A stretch of 54,280 nt of DNA from an uncultured Bacteroidales bacterium (GTDB taxonomy: Bacteria > Bacteroidota > Bacteroidia > Bacteroidales > FEN-979): positions 1 to 54,280 of the forward strand of contig CAIKNA010000364.1 in assembly GCA_903828645.1 (NCBI GenBank), given 5' to 3'. A program made the position numbers and the translations under genes. Shown piece by piece: positions 27,272-34,856 of the stretch. Position 1 is the stretch's first letter. The number at the start of each line of letters is the position of its first letter. The notes below the pieces were generated by a model. It saw only the letters and a list, made by a program, of their open reading frames with translations. It was not told where the DNA came from and did not search any database.

Positions 27272-27688
27272 TCAGCTTTCTCTGATCAAATCCTGAAGGG
27301 TGGCATGTTCCAGCTTTTCAAAAGTATTGTCCCTGATCTCCTTAAATACTTTGCGAATATTGCACGCAATCTCGTCTTTGCAAAATTCACAGGGTTGGTA
27401 GGCTTTCTCCGACACGCATGGCAACAAGGCAATTGGCCCGTCGAACTGACGGACAACCTCTGCAAGGTTAACATCCTTGGGGTGCCTCAGGAGAAAATAA
27501 CCACCTGATTTGCCCAGTTTACTCCCGAGGATTCCCATTTTCTTTAACTCCAGTAAGATATTTTCGAGAAAACGTTGGGGGAGTTTTTCACTTTTCGCAA
27601 GTTCACTGATCAAAATGGCTCCTGTCCCATATTCACGGGCAAGCCTTGTCAGCGCAACCATCGCGTATCTTGTTTTTTTTGAGAGCAT
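27272..27688 (-). CDS. Rrf2 family transcriptional regulator with four Cys
   Basis: The 138-residue protein has the Rrf2 winged helix: KTRYAMVALTRLA, the recognition region LPQRFLENILLELKKMGIL, and a wing GKSGGYFLLR. The C-terminal half carries Cys91, Cys100, Cys103 and Cys109. Rrf2 proteins such as IscR, NsrR and RirA bind an Fe-S cluster through three Cys here and sense cluster supply, NO or iron; the spacing (x8, x2, x5) is not that of IscR. It follows the FNR-like gene by 10 bp on the same strand and so is probably in one operon with it. Targets may include the divergent NifS-containing unit. Confidence 0.9.
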   Translation of the reverse strand: MLSKKTRYAMVALTRLAREYGTGAILISELAKSEKLPQRFLENILLELKKMGILGSKLGKSGGYFLLRHPKDVNLAEVVRQFDGPIALLPCVSEKAYQPCEFCKDEIACNIRKVFKEIRDNTFEKLEHATLQDLIRES

Positions 27689-27698
27689 TTTGAAACGA

Positions 27699-28403
27699 TT
27701 ATCCGTTTTTACTGATTGCCTTTAGTTTATCAATATCCCTGATGATTATTTTTCGACCTTCAAAACTGATCAGCCCCTCCTTATTATATGCAGACAAAAC
27801 AGAAATGACATTTTCATGGGAACATGCTGCAAATTCTGAAATCTCTTTCCTGGTCAGAGTGAAATCATATGCAGAATTCCTGTAAACATTTTCCCAGAGA
27901 AAAATCAGGATGTCTGCGATCCTTCCATTTACATGGTTGTGGGCAAGGCTTATGAAATTGAATATGGAGGACTGGAACATGTCGGTGGAGCGTTCAACCA
28001 TGGATATTAAAAACTTGCCGTGATTTTCAAGTACACCAAGGACTGTCCGGCTATCCAGGAAACATATCTCGCAATCCTCCACCGCGACGATTGAAAAAAT
28101 ATTTTTCTCCCTGAAAAACAAGTTCGCCTGTCCGATCAGTTTTGGTCCCGAAACCACCGTCATGATATAACTTTTTTTCGCATCCTTCTGGTAGGTAAAC
28201 TTAACGATCCCCTTATGCAGAAAACCAATGCTGGTTGCATTTGCACCCTGTTTCAGGATCACTTCTCCTTTTTTGAAATTCAGTTGATTCGCGTTGCCGC
28301 AAATAATTGCACGCTCCTCTTTAGTTAAGTAAAGACCTGTAAAATTACTTAAAAAGCAGTTGTTGCAATCAAAAAGTTTGTTGTCGTTTCCGAATGATTC
28401 CAT
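27699..28403 (-). CDS. Crp/Fnr family regulator, FNR-like
   Basis: The 234-residue protein has a cyclic-nucleotide-binding-type sensor domain (residues about 30-150) and a C-terminal helix-turn-helix (TRKEISEFAACSHENVISVLSAY, near 185-206). N-terminal Cys13 and Cys16, Cys35, and Cys111 or Cys114 in the sensor core are placed much as the four cluster ligands of FNR, so an oxygen- or NO-labile 4Fe-4S sensor is plausible but unproven. It is divergent from the ABC ATPase gene, with a palindromic operator and opposed promoters between, and likely regulates both arms and itself. Confidence 0.88.
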   Translation of the reverse strand: MESFGNDNKLFDCNNCFLSNFTGLYLTKEERAIICGNANQLNFKKGEVILKQGANATSIGFLHKGIVKFTYQKDAKKSYIMTVVSGPKLIGQANLFFREKNIFSIVAVEDCEICFLDSRTVLGVLENHGKFLISMVERSTDMFQSSIFNFISLAHNHVNGRIADILIFLWENVYRNSAYDFTLTRKEISEFAACSHENVISVLSAYNKEGLISFEGRKIIIRDIDKLKAISKNG

Positions 28404-28458
28404 ATTTTTTAATACTTGGGGCTATAAAATTTCATTTTGCAGTATTGAATATTCCGGA

Positions 28459-28498
28459 CAAATGTACACTATTTTGATGAACATAGTGTATATATTTG
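28459..28498. promoter_or_regulatory. divergent promoter with palindromic operator
   Basis: The palindrome has arms TACACTAT (28465-28472) and ATAGTGTA (28483-28490) around a 10-bp spacer. It is flanked exactly by a minus-strand -7 box (plus-strand CAAATGTA at 28459-28466, i.e. TACATTTG) and a plus-strand -7 box TATATTTG (28491-28498). Neither side has a -33 TTTG at 19-21 bp, so both promoters may depend on a bound protein. The spacer holds a TTGAT half site like that of FNR. The likely binder is the FNR-like or Rrf2 regulator encoded on the left. Confidence 0.7.
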
Positions 28499-28518
28499 TA
28501 AAAAAAAATTAACAACCT

Positions 28519-29316
28519 ATGGAAGTAACTAAAATCACCCTCTTCGGAGGGTATGGAAAAGACGGCTCAGCAGAGAAAGTGAAAGAATTCAGCATGGAAG
28601 TCGGGGACATTGTAAGCATTGTCGGCCCCACCGGTTGCGGAAAAACAACATTGATCAATGACATTGAACTTTTTGCCAACCAGAACACCCCTTCCGGAAG
28701 GAGGGTTTCAATTAACGGGGAACCCGTGCCGGAAGATTTCATCTTTGACCCCGCGAACCACCCAATTGCCCTGATCTCGCAGCACACGAATTTTCTGAGC
28801 GACCTGCCGGTGGAGGAATTCCTTGCGATTCATGCAACCGTGCGCGGGGCACAGGATGTCGAATCAATCGTTGGCGAAACACTCGATTTCGCCAATGAAC
28901 TCACAGGGGAGGCCATCATGAAGGACATTGCAATGACAGAGTTATCCGGGGGGCAAACACGGTCGTTACTCATCGCCGATGCGGTGGTAATTGGAAACGC
29001 TCCTATTATTTTGCTTGACGAGATTGAAAACGCCGGCATTCATCGCACCAAGGCGCTCGAATTGCTGAAGCGATACAAGAAAATATTTGTTTTTGTCACC
29101 CACGATCCGTGCATCGCACTGATGTCCGATTTCAGAATCGTCATGCAAAACGGTGCCATGCAGCAATTGATCACGACCCAACCCGAAGAGAAGAAGGTTG
29201 CCGGGAAAATGAAACAGATCGACGACATGATGCTCGATTTCAGGCAGATCATCCGCTCGGGTGATGAACTATCCGAATCAATTTTCAATGAAAGTTTTAA
29301 AGTATTAACCTTTTAA
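28519..29316 (+). CDS. stand-alone ABC-type ATPase
   Basis: The 265-residue protein is a complete ABC nucleotide-binding domain: Walker A GPTGCGKT (36-43), Q-loop Gln88 in ISQHTNF, signature LSGGQ (142-146), Walker B ILLDEIE with Asp167-Glu168, and His195 in VTHDP. No membrane protein of an ABC transporter is encoded anywhere in this unit. That makes a soluble role likely, such as ATP-driven assembly or activation, as for SufC or the methyl-CoM reductase activator A2. It is the first gene after the divergent operator and ends 9 bp before the GTPase start. It does not look like SufC itself. Confidence 0.85.
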   Translation: MEVTKITLFGGYGKDGSAEKVKEFSMEVGDIVSIVGPTGCGKTTLINDIELFANQNTPSGRRVSINGEPVPEDFIFDPANHPIALISQHTNFLSDLPVEEFLAIHATVRGAQDVESIVGETLDFANELTGEAIMKDIAMTELSGGQTRSLLIADAVVIGNAPIILLDEIENAGIHRTKALELLKRYKKIFVFVTHDPCIALMSDFRIVMQNGAMQQLITTQPEEKKVAGKMKQIDDMMLDFRQIIRSGDELSESIFNESFKVLTF

Positions 29317-29325
29317 TTGTATAAT

Positions 29326-30027
29326 ATGAAATTAGTAATTTTTGCCGGTCCGCCAACCTGCGGAAAAACCACCGTCATCAGGCAGGTGTTGAAACGCATG
29401 GCAGCCAGGGAGATTAAAACCGCCTATCTTAAAATAGATGTCCTTTATGCCGACGATGACATCCTTGTTAAAAAGGAGTTCGGGATTCCTGTAAAAAAAA
29501 TCTATTCCGGAGAGTTGTGCCCCGATCATTGCAACGTTGTTGTGCTTGACGAAGCGGTTGAATGGGCTGAAAGATCGGGGGCAAGTTACCTTTTTGTTGA
29601 GACGGCCGGACTTTGCCTGCGCTGTTCACCCTACGTGGAAAACTCCCTGGGGATTGTGGTACTTGAAGCAACCAGCGGCATGAACCTTCCCAGGAAAATA
29701 GGTCCCATGCTCACGCTGGCCGACATCTGCGTAATTACCAAGATCGATCTCATTTCACAGGCCGAGCGGGAAGTTTTTCGCTACCGTGTGCTTGAATCGG
29801 CAAAAAAGATCACAGTTGTTGAAAGCAATGCCCTTTACGGAATTGGTATCGACCCTATTGTAAAACAAATTCTTAAAACCCCTGAAGTTGAATTCCCGAT
29901 GTATCTCAGGGGAAATCCCCCGGTGGGAACCTGCACCATCTGCGTGGGCAAAAAAGAGATCGGTGCCAAAAATCATTTTGGTGTTCTCCGCACTCTTGAA
30001 CAGGAAATTTTTTATGTCGGTGAATAA
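29326..30027 (+). CDS. HypB/UreG-like G3E GTPase, putative metallochaperone
   Basis: The 233-residue protein has a G3E P-loop (GPPTCGKTT, 8-16), a Walker B region VETAGLCLRC (91-100), LADICVITKIDL (131-142) providing the guanine-specificity TKxD, and an overall order like HypB, the nickel-inserting GTPase of hydrogenase maturation. Three Cys pairs stand out: Cys65/Cys69 (CPDHC), Cys97/Cys100 (CLRC) and Cys203/Cys206 (CTIC), probable metal or cluster ligands. The frame reaches a TTG at 29317, but the ATG at 29326 begins the beta strand before the P-loop. No hydrogenase or urease genes are nearby, so the client is unknown. It overlaps nifS by 14 nt if that gene starts at 30014. Confidence 0.83.
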   Translation: MKLVIFAGPPTCGKTTVIRQVLKRMAAREIKTAYLKIDVLYADDDILVKKEFGIPVKKIYSGELCPDHCNVVVLDEAVEWAERSGASYLFVETAGLCLRCSPYVENSLGIVVLEATSGMNLPRKIGPMLTLADICVITKIDLISQAEREVFRYRVLESAKKITVVESNALYGIGIDPIVKQILKTPEVEFPMYLRGNPPVGTCTICVGKKEIGAKNHFGVLRTLEQEIFYVGE

Positions 30028-31222
30028 TAATCATATGGAAACAGAAGGAATTTACCTCGACAATGCAGCAACAACCCGTGTGGACGATCGGGTGATCAGG
30101 TCGATGATTCCAGTTTTTTCCCAGGAGTACGGCAACGCTTCGAGTCTTCATCATTTTGGCACACAGGCAAGGGAAGTTCTCGAAAATTCGAGGACGACCC
30201 TTGCAGAGTGCATCGGAGCAGATTCCGGCGAAGTGTACTTCACCTCCGGCGGGACAGAATCCAACAACTGGGCACTGAAAGGTATTGCAGAATCCAACAG
30301 GCATAAAGGGCGGCACATCATCGTATCCTCCATTGAACACGACTGCGTGCTGAATACCTGCAACTGGCTTGCCGGACAAGGATTTTTCGTCACTTATCTT
30401 CCGGTTGATTCCTCCGGGCTGGTCGACCTCGAAACTTTGAAAAAAGCGATCAACCCTAAAACGATCCTTGTCTCGGTGATGCATGCCAATAATGAGATCG
30501 GCACCATCGAGCCCGTTGAAGAGATCGGCCGGATTTGCAAAAAGCACGATGTTTACTTTCATTCAGATGCCTGCCAGTCGTTCGGAAAAATTCCAGTCGA
30601 TGTAAACGCAATGGGAATCGATCTGCTGACGGTCAATTCCCATAAAATTTATGGTCCGAAAGGCATTGGTGCGCTCTATGTCAGGAAAGGCGTCGACATT
30701 GCCCCGATGTTGCATGGCGGAGGACAGGAAGCAGGATTGCGGTCAACCACCGAAAACATGCCTGCCATCGTAGGCTTTGCCGAAGCTGCCGCAATCTGCC
30801 TGAGGGAGATGAAGAGCGAAGCAATACGTTTGTCGCTACTCAGGGAAAAACTGGTCAGGTTCATCTTCGCTGAATGTGAAAATGCTTACATAAATGGCCA
30901 TCAGGTGCAAAGGTTGCCAGGGCACCTGAGTTTCAGTTTTCATGGCCTGGAAGGTGAAACGATCAGGCTGCTCCTGATGCTCGACGAGATGGGAATAGCA
31001 GTTTCAGCCGGGTCTGCCTGCTCATCAAATGACAAATCACACAATGCATCGCATGTTCTTCAGGCGATCGGGCTCAATCCTTTTGAGGCCCGCGGGGCCA
31101 TCAGGGTGAGCATGGGGAGGTTCACCACCGAAGCCCAACTGAACATATTTACGGATTCACTCGGACAAGCCTTAAAAAGCCTGACTTCAATATTTTCAGG
31201 AAATTCAATCATGAATCTTTAA
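30014..31222 (+). CDS. cysteine desulfurase, NifS/IscS family
   Basis: This PLP enzyme takes sulfur from cysteine as a persulfide for Fe-S clusters or other sulfur cofactors. It opens with IYLDNAATT and contains the PLP-binding SHKIYGPKG lysine and the catalytic Cys in SAGSACSSND, typical of group I (NifS/IscS) enzymes. From ATG 30014 it has 402 residues; the frame extends upstream inside the GTPase gene, and an alternative ATG at 30035 would remove the overlap. No IscU, SufB or SufU scaffold gene is adjacent, so it seems dedicated to this gene set rather than to general cluster assembly. Confidence 0.92.
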   Translation: MSVNNNHMETEGIYLDNAATTRVDDRVIRSMIPVFSQEYGNASSLHHFGTQAREVLENSRTTLAECIGADSGEVYFTSGGTESNNWALKGIAESNRHKGRHIIVSSIEHDCVLNTCNWLAGQGFFVTYLPVDSSGLVDLETLKKAINPKTILVSVMHANNEIGTIEPVEEIGRICKKHDVYFHSDACQSFGKIPVDVNAMGIDLLTVNSHKIYGPKGIGALYVRKGVDIAPMLHGGGQEAGLRSTTENMPAIVGFAEAAAICLREMKSEAIRLSLLREKLVRFIFAECENAYINGHQVQRLPGHLSFSFHGLEGETIRLLLMLDEMGIAVSAGSACSSNDKSHNASHVLQAIGLNPFEARGAIRVSMGRFTTEAQLNIFTDSLGQALKSLTSIFSGNSIMNL

Positions 31223-31223
31223 T

Positions 31224-31451
31224 ATGGAAAAAACAACTTTATTTACTAAACACCCCCGTGAAGTAAGGATGTCATATCTGCAACACACCAGGTTTGCGCT
31301 AATGCTTTCGGGTACCACATTTAAATGCGCCATTGCTTCCCTCGTTCATGCTTTTTTGCCGTTTCTGTTTGTGACACACACAAGTACGACGATTTACAAA
31401 TTGCATGACATTTTTGAAGAGCGGCAGAAGGAATTAACAGACTTGAAATAG
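31224..31451 (+). CDS. DUF6356 family small membrane protein
   Basis: The 75-residue protein follows the DUF6356 pattern: an N-terminal LFTKHPREVRMSYLQH segment, one hydrophobic stretch ending in VHAFLPFLFV (residues about 25-50) and a TTIYKLHD tail. The family has no assigned function; members are small, with one or two membrane segments. Its start is 1 bp after the nifS stop, so it is almost certainly translated from the same mRNA. It could anchor or tether the soluble proteins of this unit, which is speculation. Confidence 0.8.
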   Translation: MEKTTLFTKHPREVRMSYLQHTRFALMLSGTTFKCAIASLVHAFLPFLFVTHTSTTIYKLHDIFEERQKELTDLK

Positions 31452-31476
31452 AAACCAATATCAAATAAAAACAAAC

Positions 31477-32166
31477 ATGGAAACAAAAGTCATAGAAAGT
31501 TCAACATTTGCAAGTTTACCAATGCTGAACTGCGGTATATGCGGGTATAAAACCTGTGATGAATTTGCCGTTGCAGTAGACAATTCCGAAACCTCGCTGA
31601 AGATGTGTATCCACCTCAAGCTGAATGGTTCGGATACCAGGACAATTCCCAACTGCATCGAGTGCAAGGATGCAGGTCGGGTTGGTGAAAAAATGGGGTG
31701 GAAGGATCACCTGAAGCGGGATTTTGATTTCATCCTCGATTGCTTTGACAACGAACCTGGTCCCAGGGAGACGATACTCCCCTACAACCCGGCATTGACA
31801 GCGAGCCTTGGAGTGAAAAAAGGGGATGTGATGATTGGCCGGCCAATGGGAATGTCGTGTGGCTGCCCGATCACACACTGCGGCGTCGTAACGGATGCCG
31901 ACCAACGCAACGGTGTGATCAACTGGTGCGTTACAGGTCCGCTAAGACCCCGGTCGGAAGGATTTATCGATATCGGTTACTACATCGCCCAGGGCTATGA
32001 AGGAATTATCAAGGAATCGAAGGAGAAAATAGACCTGGGCCGCAGGTACTGGTTCATGCCAAGGAGATGCATGTTGCAGTGGAGACACAGCGGACTGGTA
32101 AATGCCGTCACCAAATTACCCGACGGAAGCTACAAAGTACGCATCGAAGGCTTGTTTATCGGGTAA
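31477..32166 (+). CDS. Cys-rich 4Fe-4S protein (FeS domain plus unknown domain)
   Basis: Cys19, Cys22, Cys27 and Cys44 give C-x2-C-x4-C-x16-C, the exact pattern of the FeS domain found in the large subunit of the corrinoid/Fe-S protein (AcsC) and in electron-transfer subunits such as RnfB. Further Cys follow: the pair Cys60/Cys63, Cys128/Cys130/Cys135 in SCGCPITHC, and one in MPRRCML near the end. The C-terminal ~150 residues belong to no family I recognise. There is no signal peptide. The position after GTPase and NifS suggests a scaffold, carrier or reductase in the same process. Length 229 aa. Confidence 0.82.
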   Translation: METKVIESSTFASLPMLNCGICGYKTCDEFAVAVDNSETSLKMCIHLKLNGSDTRTIPNCIECKDAGRVGEKMGWKDHLKRDFDFILDCFDNEPGPRETILPYNPALTASLGVKKGDVMIGRPMGMSCGCPITHCGVVTDADQRNGVINWCVTGPLRPRSEGFIDIGYYIAQGYEGIIKESKEKIDLGRRYWFMPRRCMLQWRHSGLVNAVTKLPDGSYKVRIEGLFIG

Positions 32167-32231
32167 GTCACCCGGATATAAATTTCATCCCTGGGCGAAG
32201 GCGGACTGGTTTCCCGGAAAAACAATTAAAA

Positions 32232-33641
32232 ATGAAAACGATTGCAATCATTGGCTGCGGATTCTCGGGAACCATGACCGCCATTCAACTCATCAAAAAT
32301 GCTGCCGAACCTTTTAGCCTGGTGTTGATAGACCATCCCGGCCATTTCAACAGGGGTATCGCGTACAATCCATCTTCAAAAAAACAGTTGCTGAATGTCA
32401 CCGCCGCAAGGATGAGCGCGTTTCAGGATAAACCCGACGACTTTTTAAACTGGGTAGTGGGGAGGGAGGAGTTTACTGGGATTCACAGGGATGTACTCGC
32501 CAATACTTATCTCCCCCGCTATTTTTATGGAGAATACCTGGAAAGCCTGTGGAGTGAGGCCCTGCAATCATCCATTGCTCAAAACGTAACGGTCTCTATA
32601 AAACACGCATTGGCAACCGGGATGGAGGTGTCTGACCAGGAGATCACTTTATTGCTTGATAATGACGAAAAAGTGACGGCACAATTCGGTGTAATTGCAA
32701 CTGGCAACTGCCTGCCGGGAAATCCGGATATTAAAAACACCGGCATTTTCAACCATCCCCGCTATTACAGGAATCCATGGGATGCCTATGCTGTAAAGAC
32801 ACCTGACCTCAAGTTCCCTGTTTTAATTCTTGGGAATGGCCTAACCATGGCAGATACGGTATTGGGCCTGGTTGAAAATGGATTTGACAATGAAATCCAC
32901 ACCCTTTCGCCGCATGGATTTACAACTTTGCAGCACGGACAACCGGCAATCGGTTATACCGCAATAGCCGGAGAGTTTCATAATAACAGGCAGAGTCTTA
33001 CCGACCTCCTCAGGATTGTCATTAAGCACATCAGGCTGGCCAGGAATCAAGGATTAACTGCAGCAACTGTGATCGATGCCATCCGGCCTTTTACACAACA
33101 AATCTGGCAGAACCTGACGATCCGCGAAAAACGTTTATTCCTCTCAAGATTGCGCCACCTGTGGGACACTGCCAGGCACAGGATTCCTTCACAGATTCAT
33201 GACAAACTGATGAAGCTGGAAGCTAGCGGCAAGTTATACCTGCATTCCGGAAAACTGATTGAAATCACAGAAGATGGCGATTGCCTCATCGTCCGTTTTT
33301 TTGATCACCAAAAACAGCTCACGCAGGAGATGCGCTTTTCGGCGGTGATAAACTGCACCGGACCTGTCACTGATTTGATGAAGGCGGAAAGCGGGTTATT
33401 AAAAAAATGCCTGGTGAATGGCATCCTTGTTCAGGATGAGCTGAACTTAGGCATTGCAACCGATCCTAAGACATTTGAGGTGTATGACGGGTTGCATGAA
33501 TCCAGGCGAAACCTTTTTGCAATAGGACCACTCTTAAAAGGCGTACTCTGGGAAAGTACTGCAGTTAAAGAATTGCGGGAACAGGCCGAAGCGATTTCAA
33601 AGCTCCTGATCAATAAAATCGGGCAATCGTCAGGGGGCTAA
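32232..33641 (+). CDS. FAD/NAD(P)-binding protein (NAD_binding_9 type)
   Basis: The 469-residue flavoprotein starts with a Rossmann GCGFSG (8-13). It has the family-specific LLNVTAARMSAF segment near residue 55, an ATGNCLPG strand-turn, and a second dinucleotide site LILGNGLTMADTV. It resembles the YdhS/HpyO-like group of FAD-dependent proteins with unclear substrates. The frame runs upstream to 32067 inside the preceding gene, but the ATG at 32232 gives the proper N terminus. It may supply electrons to the Fe-S protein encoded just upstream. Its 3' end overlaps the convergent pdxH gene by 12 bp. Confidence 0.85.
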   Translation: MKTIAIIGCGFSGTMTAIQLIKNAAEPFSLVLIDHPGHFNRGIAYNPSSKKQLLNVTAARMSAFQDKPDDFLNWVVGREEFTGIHRDVLANTYLPRYFYGEYLESLWSEALQSSIAQNVTVSIKHALATGMEVSDQEITLLLDNDEKVTAQFGVIATGNCLPGNPDIKNTGIFNHPRYYRNPWDAYAVKTPDLKFPVLILGNGLTMADTVLGLVENGFDNEIHTLSPHGFTTLQHGQPAIGYTAIAGEFHNNRQSLTDLLRIVIKHIRLARNQGLTAATVIDAIRPFTQQIWQNLTIREKRLFLSRLRHLWDTARHRIPSQIHDKLMKLEASGKLYLHSGKLIEITEDGDCLIVRFFDHQKQLTQEMRFSAVINCTGPVTDLMKAESGLLKKCLVNGILVQDELNLGIATDPKTFEVYDGLHESRRNLFAIGPLLKGVLWESTAVKELREQAEAISKLLINKIGQSSGG

Positions 33642-34274
33642 TCTTTCAGTCACCCAGGTTTTTTTTGCAAGTCGGTATTGAAGCCTGTCGTGAAGGCGAT
33701 GAGCCCTCCCCTGCCAGAATTCCATCCTTGTTGGCTTGAGGAGGTATCCGCCCCAGTTGTCAGGGCATCGCGGGGAACGGCCATTTAAGTCTCTGATCAG
33801 CCCCTCACGCATGGATTCCAGGAATGCACGATCTGGGATGATACCACTCTGCGGTGAAATGCAGGCACTTAATTTGCTGTCGGCAGGACGACTGTTGAAA
33901 TAAGCTTCAGATTCCTTCCGGTTTATTTTCAGCACGTTCCCTTCCACCCTGATTTGCCTTTCAATGGCATACCACAGGAATGTGAGGGCGGCCCTTGGGT
34001 TTGCTGCAATTTGTATCCCTTTGCTGCTATCATAATTGGTAAAAAAAAGAAATCCTCCTTTTTCAACCCCTTTCAGCAGGACGACCCTGGCGGAAACATT
34101 CGCGGCCAGGTCTGCAGTAGACAAAACCATTGCGTTTGGTTCTTCAACTTCAGCAAGAACTGCCTCTCCAAACCACTTCGAAAATTGTTTCAGGGGATCT
34201 GCTTCAGCGGTTTTTTCATCGAGCGATGCAAAAAGGTATTCCTTCCGCAGGTCAGTCAGCAGCATTTTTGTCAT
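33630..34274 (-). CDS. pdxH: pyridoxamine 5'-phosphate oxidase
   Basis: This FMN enzyme oxidises pyridoxine or pyridoxamine 5'-phosphate to PLP using oxygen. The 214-residue protein shows the usual PdxH order: DPLKQFSKWF near 26, NAMVLSTAD followed by RVVLLKG for FMN and substrate binding, FTNYDSSKG, and the C-terminal FWQGRAHRLHDR motif. PLP is the cofactor of the NifS-type enzyme nearby, which may or may not explain the position. It needs oxygen, so the organism probably meets at least traces of it. Confidence 0.94.
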   Translation of the reverse strand: MTKMLLTDLRKEYLFASLDEKTAEADPLKQFSKWFGEAVLAEVEEPNAMVLSTADLAANVSARVVLLKGVEKGGFLFFTNYDSSKGIQIAANPRAALTFLWYAIERQIRVEGNVLKINRKESEAYFNSRPADSKLSACISPQSGIIPDRAFLESMREGLIRDLNGRSPRCPDNWGGYLLKPTRMEFWQGRAHRLHDRLQYRLAKKTWVTERLAP

Positions 34275-34355
34275 AAGGCGAAGTATTTTCCATGGGAAAC
34301 TGTGGATAAAAGTAAATTAATTTTTACCTTTACGAAAATTTAAATACTGATTTAT

Positions 34356-34847
34356 ATGTCAAGCAAAGTTACAAAAGCAGAACTTTCTGAGTTCAAAACA
34401 AATAAAGAATCAGCTAAAGAATTCTCCAACGGAGAAGTTACAGTTTACTGGAAGGCTGAATTGTGCATTCACTCTGCAAATTGCCTGATCGGTCTGCCAG
34501 GCGTTTTCAATTCAAAGAAAAAACCATGGATCAATGTTCATGCCGCAGACAGCAAAGAGATCATGAAAGTTATTGACACGTGCCCATCCCGTGCTCTTAC
34601 CTACCTGAAGAGCACCAAGTTTGTCACTTCAAAACCCCGCGCCACCGCCAAAATGAAATCAAAATTTGCCCGGGTCCATATCCTGAAAAATGGTCCCGCT
34701 TTGATCACAGGCAATTTTATTTTACGGGACTCAAAGAAAAAGAAGATCCAGATCGAAAACGAGGTGGCAGCCATTTGCCGTTGCGGCGCCAGCAAGAAAA
34801 AACCTTTCTGCGACGGAAGCCACCAGACAGTCGGGTTTACAGACTAG
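34356..34847 (+). CDS. CDGSH iron-sulfur protein with N-terminal Fer4_19-like domain
   Basis: The 163-residue protein combines two cluster domains. The N-terminal half has Cys37, Cys43 and Cys76 (CIHSANC, DTCPSRAL), the pattern of Fer4_19-type domains. The C-terminal half ends in a CDGSH motif: Cys141, Cys143, Cys152 and His156 bind a labile 2Fe-2S cluster with a 3Cys-1His set. CDGSH proteins are thought to act in redox sensing or cluster transfer. It is divergent from pdxH and lies next to the Fe-S themed unit. Confidence 0.9.
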   Translation: MSSKVTKAELSEFKTNKESAKEFSNGEVTVYWKAELCIHSANCLIGLPGVFNSKKKPWINVHAADSKEIMKVIDTCPSRALTYLKSTKFVTSKPRATAKMKSKFARVHILKNGPALITGNFILRDSKKKKIQIENEVAAICRCGASKKKPFCDGSHQTVGFTD

Positions 34848-34856
34848 AAACACTTT

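Noticed and set aside
28519-29316. SufC as the identity of the stand-alone ABC ATPase
   Set aside because: No sufB or sufD is nearby and the protein lacks the SufC-specific pattern I would expect; only the general ABC motifs match.
29888-30013. Upstream extension of the cysteine desulfurase frame
   Set aside because: It lies wholly inside the GTPase gene in another frame, and the extra residues have no match to NifS N termini.
31477-32166. Large subunit of the corrinoid/Fe-S protein (AcsC)
   Set aside because: Only the N-terminal cluster domain matches; the protein is half the size and no acetyl-CoA synthase or CODH genes are present.
32067-32231. Upstream extension of the FAD/NAD(P) protein frame
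   Set aside because: It overlaps the Fe-S protein gene, and the Rossmann motif starts right after the ATG at 32232.
33630-33641. Overlapping 3' ends of convergent genes as a sign of a frameshift
   Set aside because: Both proteins (FAD protein and PdxH) end with normal C termini; a 12-bp tail overlap, like the 7 bp at 40621-40627, is ordinary in compact genomes.
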